Of a stretch of DNA of 64,000 nucleotides, positions 17,201-26,232 are shown piece by piece. Under the pieces are notes generated by a model. That model saw nothing but the letters and a program-made list of their open reading frames with translations. It did not search any database and was not told the origin of the DNA. This DNA is from Nodosilinea sp. PGN35 (GTDB lineage: Bacteria; Cyanobacteriota; Cyanobacteriia; Phormidesmidales; Phormidesmidaceae): contig NZ_JAQKQJ010000010.1 in the NCBI RefSeq assembly GCF_029109325.1, forward strand, positions 1,320,577-1,384,576, in the 5' to 3' direction. A program made the position numbers and the translations under genes. Within the stretch, counting starts at the first letter, position 1, and each line of letters opens with the position of its first letter.

Positions 17201-19993
17201 GTGTCAACGGGGGTTGGTGCCTTTGCCTGGGTACAGCAGCAGCAAGCGCTAACGGGCAAAATTAATGCTCAAACGTTAGCCGACAGCTTAGCTATGGAGA
17301 CCTATCTAGAAGCAGGTTTGGAAGAAGCTGCCGTAACCCAGGCCATGCTCACAGGGCAGGCCTTGCAAAGTAGTAATGCAACCCGTCTGGAGCCTCATAC
17401 CCGATTTCGAGCTATATCGTCAATACGAGAAGTAATGTACGGGGTTAAAGAGCGCGAACGCTTAATTGGCCACAGCGATTGGGTCACGAATGTGGCCTTT
17501 AGCCCCGACAGCGAGACTTTGGCTACTGCCAGTTATGACCACACAGTGAAGCTGTGGAGTCGGCAAGGGGAGGAGTTGCAAACCCTTCCTTCGGAACGCT
17601 TTGCGAGCAATGGTCACAGCGATATTGTTTGGGATGTGGCCTTTAGTCCTGACGGAAAGACTATAGCCACCGCTAGCGCTGACCAGAGTGTCAAGCTATG
17701 GAACCGGCAGGGGGAGGAGTTGCAAACCCTAAAAGGTCACAGTTCTGTTGTCGGTAGGGTGATCTTTAGCCCCGACGGAAAGACTATAGCCACCGCTAGT
17801 GATGACCAGAGTGTCAAGCTATGGAACCGGCAGGGGGAGGAGTTGCAAACCCTAAAGGGCCACAATGCTGGTGTTTGGGGTGTGGCGTTTAGCCCTGATG
17901 GTGCGACCATTGCCACCGCCAGTGCTGACCAAAGTGTCAAGCTATGGAACCGGCAGGGGGAGGAGTTGCAAACCATCAAAGGCCACAGTGCTGGTGTCAG
18001 TAGTGTGGCCTTTAGCCCCGACGGTGCGACTATTGCCACCGCTAGTCATGACCAGAGCGTGAAGCTGTGGAACCAGCAGGGGGAGGAATTGCAAACCATC
18101 AAAGGCCACAGCGATTGGGTCAATAGCGTAGACTTTAGCCCCGACGGCGCGACTATTGCCACCACCAGTTATGACCAAAGCGTGAAGCTGTGGAACCGCA
18201 AGGGAGATGAACTACAAACCCTAAAAGGCCATACAGCTGGAGTTACTGAAGTAGCTTTTAGTCCAGATGGCGAAACGATTGCCACCGCCAGTACAGACCT
18301 GACTGCCAAGTTATGGAAGTGGAAAGGGGAGGAGTTGCAAACCCTCAAAGGCCATAGCGATTGGGTCAATAGCGTAGCCTTTAGTCCTGACGGCAAGACT
18401 ATTGCCACCACCAGTGATGACCAAAGCGTCAAGTTATGGAACCGGCAGGGGGAGGAGTTGCAAACCCTCAAAGGCCATAGCGATTGGGTCAATAGCGTAG
18501 CTTTTAGTCCTGACGGCAAGACTATTGCCACCACCAGTGATGACCAAAGCGTCAAGCTGTGGAGTAGAGACGGAGAGGAATTGCAGACTCTCAGAGGTCA
18601 TTTCAAGGAAGTCAACTTTGTGGCCTTTAGCCCTGACAGTAAGACTATTGCTACTGCCGGCGGAGACAATACAGTGAAGTTGTGGAGTAGAGACGGAGAG
18701 GAATTGCAAACTCTTCGAGGCCATAGTGCCGCAGTCTTCGGAGTAGCCTTAAGCCCAGATGGCGAGACTATCGCTACTGCCAGCGGGGACAACACCGTGA
18801 AGCTATGGAGCAGAGATGGCAAGGAGTTACAAACTCTTCAAGGTCACGCTGATTATGTCAACAGCTTAGCTTTTAGCCCAGATGGCGAGACTATCGCTAC
18901 TGCCAGCGGGGACAACACAGTAAAGCTATGGAGTAAAGACGGCAGGGAATTAAAAACTTTTCGAGGTCACATCGCTCCAATTTTATACCTTGCTTTTAGC
19001 CCAGATGGCGAGACTATCGCTACTGCCAGCGGGGACAACACCGTGAAGCTATGGAGCCACCAAGGGGAGGAGCTTCAAACCCTTCAGGGCCACAGTAATG
19101 CAGTCAGGGGTGTAGCTTTTAGCCCAGATGGCAAGACTATCGCTACTGCTAGTGCGGACAATACCGTGAAGCTGTGGGATTTTCAGCTAGATAATTTAAT
19201 AGCTAAAGGTTGTAACTGGCTGAGTACGTACTTTATTAAGCAATCCCCAGAGTCATTAATAGAATTACCAACATGCCAAGAACGTGACCCCTCGTTACGG
19301 GTGGCGGCAGCATCCATGCTAGTGACTCAGGGCGAAAAACTAGCCCGCTATGGCAACCTTAAGCGAGCCAAAGAACTATTTCAACAAGCGATCGCTTGGG
19401 ATAGCAGTCTTGCCATTGACCCAAAGACCAAAGCTCAAAACCTTGCTCAGGCTCAGACCTTAGTTGACAAGGCAGAAGAACTCGCCCAGGCAGGAAAAAT
19501 TTCTGAAGCAACTGCTAAGTTAGCCGCTGCTAAGCCGCTAGATTCCGCTCTAGACTTTGAACCCGAAACCCGAGCCAAAGAACTAGCGGTGCAGGAATAT
19601 TTGGCTAAGGGCAATCAACTCGTTAACGATGGCAAAGTGGCAGCAGCCGTAGCAGCCTACCGCCAAGCTGAGACCCTGAACCTGAAAAGTAGTATCTCAG
19701 CCTTTGACTGGAAAGAGCTTTGCTGGGTTGGCAACACCTATAACCAAGCAGAAGCCGTCATGTTCGCCTGCGAAAAGGCTGTGGCTCTAGATTCAGAGAA
19801 TGGCGACATCATCGCCAGTCGCGGCTTAGCCCGTGCCCTAACCGGCGATACCCAGGGGTCCATCGCTGACTTCCGAGCCTCCATCGAATGGACATTTGAT
19901 GAAGAAGCTAAAGCTCAGCGCCAGAGGTGGATCAATGCCTTAGAAAAAGGCGAAACCCCTTTTACCCCCCAAGTGCTTGAATCCCTCCGGTAG
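14222..19993 (+). CDS. Giant STAND NTPase with TPR and 14 WD40 repeats
   Basis: The start at 14222 overlaps the upstream ATPase gene and gives 1923 residues. Domain order is: N-terminal alpha/beta effector-like region (1-200); TPR-like helices (200-490); STAND NTPase (about 510-880) with Walker A 'GPSGVGKSSLIEAG' near 553 and Walker B-like 'AMVLIFDQFEEFFF'; coiled coil and one transmembrane helix (about 945-1005); 14 WD40 repeats (about 1078-1655), enough for two seven-bladed propellers; and C-terminal TPRs. The domain set matches signalling/conflict STAND proteins, where the repeats sense and the NTPase oligomerises. An in-frame repeat insertion lies in the NTPase region. Antiphage activity is inference. 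Confidence 0.85.
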   Translation: MPDVSPSEIDRHNQQALEELCRLLRFSQGEFELILAVCNSTQQRQGLVQQLRQQCSVSFAEITLEPSTTTLFTTIRSAIGSPPPEALMVYGLDGVHDLQQLLTATNQIREEFRQFPFPLVLWLTDDGLKQLIRTAPDFYTWANAVTFATPPEFFLAFLDELIADVWRQVVESRENRFLSNQELGLTPGSARCRELEISLAILADQNIELSPPQSAALEFVQGRITDNNTVEAREHYELSLAQWQALLANNGQEPNPTWQENVGYTQFYLGLWWGNYAVRHQREFQWACNRAREHCEAAVEIFEAANRQDLAAKYINYWALALHRLERWDELANVAAKALSLHQAQQDCFRMARAKGFLAEVALNKQDWLTAQSQAEEALTLIHLIDCSLLSPIKSVSETTLDLTSPTDEAFYAWVNSFHRSWYLFSLGKAQLGQGQVDAAIQTLKQAKTVTQPEYDPKLFSGVLEYLRQGYFRQGNYLQAFDTRREKEALESRFNYRAFVGAGRLQPKQQVTNPALPTGTHGPDLIMASGRKHDVRRLITRLERDEYVLTVVYGPSGVGKSSLIEAGLVPTLEQQRFGGRRVVPVRLWSYSNWAEDLLAALPSWEEPGVSQTLDAENIIDTEDLPIPPSEAPFPPFSRGAMGDLDREASTEEMLTDTEVSPTPSSRHSSEEGRILAVLRQQAQRNRAMVLIFDQFEEFFFACEQPADRLRFYTFLCDCLSTPYVKVILSLREDYTHYLLECNRLTDLAIIDNNILDKKWLYYLGNFSPTDATGVINDLTQPTPYAPDPDLVERVVADLAAEAGEVRPIELQIVGSQLQAEGIATLAEYQGWPHTETSIKAALVQQYLNDVVQDCGPVAHQQLANLVLYLLTDDKGTRPRKTRSELANELQVLTAQAAVDVAPFGLVLQVLTESGLVMHLPEAPADRYQLVHDYLAAFLRSSQQPLMAQLAQERQMRVAAEQQRFEEQRKRIEAERQKLRQTRLAAIGLGALAAVSTGVGAFAWVQQQQALTGKINAQTLADSLAMETYLEAGLEEAAVTQAMLTGQALQSSNATRLEPHTRFRAISSIREVMYGVKERERLIGHSDWVTNVAFSPDSETLATASYDHTVKLWSRQGEELQTLPSERFASNGHSDIVWDVAFSPDGKTIATASADQSVKLWNRQGEELQTLKGHSSVVGRVIFSPDGKTIATASDDQSVKLWNRQGEELQTLKGHNAGVWGVAFSPDGATIATASADQSVKLWNRQGEELQTIKGHSAGVSSVAFSPDGATIATASHDQSVKLWNQQGEELQTIKGHSDWVNSVDFSPDGATIATTSYDQSVKLWNRKGDELQTLKGHTAGVTEVAFSPDGETIATASTDLTAKLWKWKGEELQTLKGHSDWVNSVAFSPDGKTIATTSDDQSVKLWNRQGEELQTLKGHSDWVNSVAFSPDGKTIATTSDDQSVKLWSRDGEELQTLRGHFKEVNFVAFSPDSKTIATAGGDNTVKLWSRDGEELQTLRGHSAAVFGVALSPDGETIATASGDNTVKLWSRDGKELQTLQGHADYVNSLAFSPDGETIATASGDNTVKLWSKDGRELKTFRGHIAPILYLAFSPDGETIATASGDNTVKLWSHQGEELQTLQGHSNAVRGVAFSPDGKTIATASADNTVKLWDFQLDNLIAKGCNWLSTYFIKQSPESLIELPTCQERDPSLRVAAASMLVTQGEKLARYGNLKRAKELFQQAIAWDSSLAIDPKTKAQNLAQAQTLVDKAEELAQAGKISEATAKLAAAKPLDSALDFEPETRAKELAVQEYLAKGNQLVNDGKVAAAVAAYRQAETLNLKSSISAFDWKELCWVGNTYNQAEAVMFACEKAVALDSENGDIIASRGLARALTGDTQGSIADFRASIEWTFDEEAKAQRQRWINALEKGETPFTPQVLESLR
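16075..16245. repeat. Interspersed repeat inserted in frame inside the STAND domain
   Basis: Between the Walker A region and 'ILAVLRQQAQRNRAMVLIFDQ', the DNA changes character. It has two imperfect copies of a 'GATACCGAAG..T..CCCATCCC' block flanking a C-tract/G-tract palindrome (about 16118-16150) that ends GGGGGATCT. This C-tract/G-tract motif recurs at 60192-60276. The encoded segment is Pro/Ser/Glu-rich and low complexity, and would form a surface loop. Confidence 0.65.
17455..19185. repeat. WD40-encoding 123-nt repeat array
   Basis: Fourteen units, mostly 41 codons long, follow the pattern GH...V..VAFSPDG.TIATAS.D.SVKLW...GEELQTL. Several neighbours are nearly identical at DNA level, for example units 8 and 9 (18355-18600), which differ at only a few bases. 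This points to recent duplication or gene conversion. Unit 1 carries an extra eight-codon piece at about 17587-17611. Confidence 0.9.
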
Positions 19994-20080
19994 AGGCATA
20001 CTGCCAAAGGCAAGCCAACGCCTCGACGCTAGTGCGTCGAGGCATATCCCACAAAACAAACAGCATGCTCTCAAACCTCT

Positions 20081-20330
20081 AGCTGTTCCTCTGCAACGGC
20101 CTCTGGTTCCTTTGCACCAGCTTGACCTTACTCTGTAACGGCCCCCTGTTTCTTTGTACCGGCCTGCCGTTACTCTGTAACAGCCTCCCGATACTCCATA
20201 CCGGCCTCGTGTTTCTTTGTACCGGCCTGTCATTACTCTGCAACGGCCCTTTGTTTCTTTGCGCCAGCGTTTCGTTTTTTTGCACTGGCCTCTCGTTACT
20301 CTGTACCGACCTGCCGTTATCTCTGCACCA
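20081..20330. repeat. 21-nt minisatellite, about 12 units
   Basis: Alternating units of roughly CTGTTTCTTTGTACCGGCCTG and CCGTTACTCTGTAACGGCCTC repeat with a strict 21-nt period. Because 21 is divisible by three, both strands stay open. The minus strand encodes heptapeptides of the type RPVQRNG/RPLQSNG, within a frame open from about 20353 to 19940. No convincing start or ribosome-binding site was seen, so I do not call a gene. The flanks (19994-20080 and 20331-20469) show nothing else recognisable. Confidence 0.85.
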
Positions 20331-20469
20331 CTATGCCCAAAGCCTCCTCTCAAGCGGCAGCGATCGCCCTCAGGGGTAACACCCTCCGTACTGCCACCGA
20401 CCCATCAAAATGCCCTTGCCGCCAGCCTTTGCGTCTGCCCCATCGACGAAAAGTCACTCCCTTTACGTA

Positions 20470-20670
20470 GGGCTTGCTGAATAAGTCAGGATCCTTAATA
20501 CATGGTCATTTCAGGCGATAAACTCCAAGATAAGTGCAAGGTCATTTAACGAGTTTTCGACGTTTCAGCCGATTTAACCTTGCACTTACCTATCGACAAA
20601 ACCTGAAAATTCAACGTGTCTCCGTTGGTTCAGCCCTAGAATTGCGTGATTTGATTTTTTCAGCAAGTCC
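20470..20670. mobile_element. MITE-like element with TA target duplication
   Basis: A 201-bp non-coding element is bounded by 20-nt terminal inverted repeats starting GGGCTTGCTGAA on the left and, read inwards, GGACTTGCTGAA on the right (16 of 20 matching). It is flanked by TA on both sides. An internal inverted pair (around AAGTGCAAGGT at 20533 and ACCTTGCACTT at 20577) adds a hairpin. TA duplication suggests mobilisation by an IS630/Tc1-mariner-type transposase, which is not encoded in this window. Confidence 0.75.
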
Positions 20671-20800
20671 TACATAACCCCGCTCAACTGGGGCCAAAAC
20701 AACACAGACTATCCAACCCCAATCCGCGAAAACCCAGGTCTCGCTCGATTACAGCGATCGCTACGCTCAAAGAGCAGTTTCAGTAGGGTCATCTAACCTC

Positions 20801-21156
20801 ATGCCTCGCCAAAAACGCACCTCCAAATACCTCACCCTGGCCGAAAGACGGAACGCGGGTACCCAGTCCATTGCCAAAGACCTCGACCTGGGCAACGGCA
20901 TCACCACCACCGCCTATACCCAAGCGATCGAAGACCTGCGCCAGAAGCTCCACGACTACAACGAATCCCTCTCCCTAGTCGATCAGGCCGCCAACGCCGT
21001 TCAAGACGCCGAGCAGGTTGTCCGCGACTTTTCGGAGCGTATTTTACTGGGGGCGCCACCCGCTACGGCAAAGACAGCGACGAATACGAAATGGCCGGGG
21101 GTGTGTGAAAGAGCGATCGCAAGCGCCCCGCCCGCAAACCCAAGCTGGCGGCGTAA
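20801..21156 (+). pseudogene. Broken conserved small gene (frameshift plus nonsense)
   Basis: Reading starts at ATG 20801 ('MPRQKRTSKYLTLAERR...') and is good to 'SERILLGA' near 21052. The continuation that fits the amino-acid pattern ('ATRYGKDSDEYEMAGGV') is then in the -1 frame from 21055. It meets a TGA at 21106 and continues 'KSDRKRPARKPKLAA' to a stop at 21154-21156. The simplest reading is one lost base near 21053 and a CGA-to-TGA change. The actual open frame continues to 21226 with an unlikely tail. I recall similar cyanobacterial proteins but cannot name a function. An alternative is an intact gene with a divergent C-terminus. Confidence 0.6.
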
Positions 21157-21330
21157 CGCCAAAACGGCAGCTTTCTCCCTTTGGGAGACGCAAAACGAAC
21201 GACTCCGCTCAGCCACCATCCCCTAAAATTTAGTGCAGCAGCAGAGGTGAGAGAAGTCGAACTTCCCTCGCCCCTGCTCGTTTTGAGGCTTATTGGAAAA
21301 AAGCGTTACAACAGGATCAGCGATACATCT

Positions 21331-21588
21331 ATGCCCACAGTTTTATACTTGCGGGGGTGGCGCTTTCACTTTTACTCAAATGAAGGAAGTGAGCCCATTC
21401 ACATTCATGCCCAAAAAGGGGAACGAGACTGTAAGTATTGGCTGGATGTAGATGCCTACGAAATTCGTGAGGCGTACACCTACAATCTGTCAGCACGCGA
21501 TACTAGAGAAGTCCGTAAAATTATCTTGCAGCATTTTGATGACATCGTAGAGGCTTGGGACTCTGCTTTTGGAGGTAATCATGACTAA
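21331..21588 (+). CDS. DUF4160 protein
   Basis: The start was chosen at 21331, giving 85 residues: 'MPTVLYLRGWRFHFYSNEG' then 'EPIHIHAQKGERDCKYWLD'. This is the DUF4160 core with its conserved HIH motif. The gene overlaps the following DUF2442 gene by 8 bp. DUF4160/DUF2442 pairs are widespread, often on mobile or plastic DNA, and behave like two-gene toxin-antitoxin-type modules in context. A toxic activity is not established from sequence. Confidence 0.85.
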   Translation: MPTVLYLRGWRFHFYSNEGSEPIHIHAQKGERDCKYWLDVDAYEIREAYTYNLSARDTREVRKIILQHFDDIVEAWDSAFGGNHD

Positions 21589-21838
21589 GCAGCATGAGAT
21601 CGAGAGCTTAGCGTTTGATGGTGATTGGATGACCTTAGGCGTAGATCAGCGAGTTTATCGACTGCCGCTAGCTCAGGTTTCAAAACGGCTATTACAGGCA
21701 TCCGCAGCAGATCGCAACATCTACCGCATTGCTCCATCGGGCTATGGCATTCACTGGCCCACCTTGGACGAGGATTTGTCGATTAACGGGTTACTCAAGC
21801 TAGCCAAGGCTCAGTCACAGGCCTTAGAAACGCACTGA
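21581..21838 (+). CDS. DUF2442 protein
   Basis: The start at 21581 has a GGAGGT ribosome-binding site at 21571-21576, inside the end of the DUF4160 gene. The 85-residue product ends with 'YGIHWPTLDEDLSINGLL', the diagnostic DUF2442 segment. The overlap indicates coupled translation with the DUF4160 gene. Its role may be DNA-binding or antitoxin-like, by analogy with paired modules. Confidence 0.85.
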   Translation: MTKQHEIESLAFDGDWMTLGVDQRVYRLPLAQVSKRLLQASAADRNIYRIAPSGYGIHWPTLDEDLSINGLLKLAKAQSQALETH

Positions 21839-21852
21839 CCATCTGGTGTAAA

Positions 21853-24954
<3,102 letters not shown>

Positions 24955-25036
24955 GTCTGGGGGCTTAGTGACAACGCATGTACCAATTTAACGTTATTCT
25001 ATTGTTTCTATCTAGCCGAACGGGTACGGTTGGCCC

Positions 25037-25141
25037 CTATGGGGTTGGCTGTAGGGCGATCAGGATGAACGCCAGCGACCCGAACAAAAGTAGCACCAAG
25101 CCCACTATCACCAAAAATTCTGTCCAATAGAATTTGTTCAT
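25037..25141 (-). CDS. 34-residue single-helix membrane protein coupled to integrase
   Basis: The ATG at 25141-25139 overlaps the integrase stop codon (ATGA). The product has a polar N-terminus (MNKFYWTEF), one hydrophobic helix of about 22 residues and a short QPTP tail. Tight coupling and clean composition support a real small gene. No sequence family is recognised. A role in element maintenance or host membrane modulation would be a guess. Confidence 0.5.
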   Translation of the reverse strand: MNKFYWTEFLVIVGLVLLLFGSLAFILIALQPTP

Positions 25142-25713
25142 AGCAGTGCGATCGCCCTTTGAGCCCGCCGTGGGTTCGCTTCGATGTAGCCGACCAAAAC
25201 CTTTAAATCCTGATGCCCAGTGATCGACTGCAAGGTCTTCAGGTCTACCCCCTTCTCAGAGAGCCGAGTGATCAGCGTACGCCTAAAACTGTGCGTGCTG
25301 TAGCCCTTGTGATCGAGCCCAGCCCGCTCCAGCGCTCGGCGTAGAAAGTTGTCGCATGCTTGAAACGACATCGGCCCCAGTTCGCCTGGGAAGAGCGGCC
25401 CATCGATCGGCGGCGCGTAGGCCGCCAGCAGTTCCCCAAGCGTTGGATGGGTTGGGCATTCTCTAGTTCTGCGTACGCCCCCCGGCGCGGCCTTCCGCGT
25501 GCGAGCCCTGAAGGTGATGAATGCCCTAGGTCGGCCATGTAGGTCGTAAACGTCTGCTACGTCCAGCTGCCGAACCGCCCCCATGCGCTCCCCTGTCCAT
25601 CGGGCAATATCGAACATCAGGCGATGCTTAGGGTTTTCAATTTGTTTACGCAGCTTAACCAAATCGGCGTCGGTGAAGATCGACGCTTTGCCGTGGCGGT
25701 GATTTTTTGCCAA
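25138..25713 (-). CDS. Minimal tyrosine recombinase (integrase)
   Basis: At 191 residues this is essentially only the catalytic domain. It has Arg43 in 'TGERMGAVRQL', His141 and Arg144 in 'THSFRRT', His167 in 'ITGHQDL' and the nucleophile Tyr176 in 'VLVGYIEAN'. The core-binding N-terminal domain of ordinary phage integrases is missing. It stands at the left edge of the phage-like block and reads outwards, while the structural-type genes start about 210 bp to the right on the other strand. It is the probable integration enzyme of the 25-39 kb element. An intervening AT-rich stretch (25714-25923) must hold both promoters. Confidence 0.9.
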   Translation of the reverse strand: MAKNHRHGKASIFTDADLVKLRKQIENPKHRLMFDIARWTGERMGAVRQLDVADVYDLHGRPRAFITFRARTRKAAPGGVRRTRECPTHPTLGELLAAYAPPIDGPLFPGELGPMSFQACDNFLRRALERAGLDHKGYSTHSFRRTLITRLSEKGVDLKTLQSITGHQDLKVLVGYIEANPRRAQRAIALL

Positions 25714-25923
25714 TTTTCAGATTCAATTCCTTTGATGGTTTACCCCGCTATCAGGAAAAGCATCAAAGTATTGCCTCGTAAACTACCTGTGATTATGCCC
25801 ACAACCCTTTAAGAATGGCTATTACAGGATTTTTAATTATTAATGACTTTTACCCAAAAGCTCATCTTGCCGCCGTGCGCGTGCGTGGCCTAGAACTGGG
25901 CTAGTTTCTCAATAGCAAAAATC

Positions 25924-26229
25924 ATGACGGCTTACAACCCCCGTAACGACTCTCCCACCGGAATCATCACCCTGGAACAGTCGATCCTGCACCAGGGCAT
26001 GTTGGCTCAGACATTGCACGGCAATGACACCTACAACGAGCTGGGCGGCGGGTTGTTAGAGCGCTTTGCCCAAGTCTCGATCATCCAGTCGGCTAACCAG
26101 GACATTCGCGCGATCGTAAGATGTGCCGTCATTCTTAGCCCTGAGTACGTCACTGGGGCTCAAAAGCTCTGGATGTATGCTCAGCCCTGGGCCTCTGCCA
26201 CTGTGCCGCCAACCTTCAAGGTTGACTAA
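25924..26229 (+). CDS. Phage-like element protein, unknown
   Basis: The 101-residue product has no recognised domain. It is Asn/Gln/Thr-rich with an amphipathic middle ('NELGGGLLERFAQVSIIQSA'). It is the first gene of the rightward block, three bases before the 861-residue gene, so almost certainly co-transcribed with it. A small structural component is plausible from position only. Confidence 0.6.
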   Translation: MTAYNPRNDSPTGIITLEQSILHQGMLAQTLHGNDTYNELGGGLLERFAQVSIIQSANQDIRAIVRCAVILSPEYVTGAQKLWMYAQPWASATVPPTFKVD

Positions 26230-26232
26230 TTA

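Noticed and set aside
19940..20353. Minus-strand 137-codon frame through the 21-nt minisatellite
   Set aside because: Open only because the repeat period is a multiple of three. No ribosome-binding site or non-repeat domain was seen, so it is reported as a repeat instead of a gene.
21240..21290. tRNA T-arm-like GAAGTCGAACTTC
   Set aside because: It is only a local hairpin. No acceptor, D or anticodon arms could be found around it.
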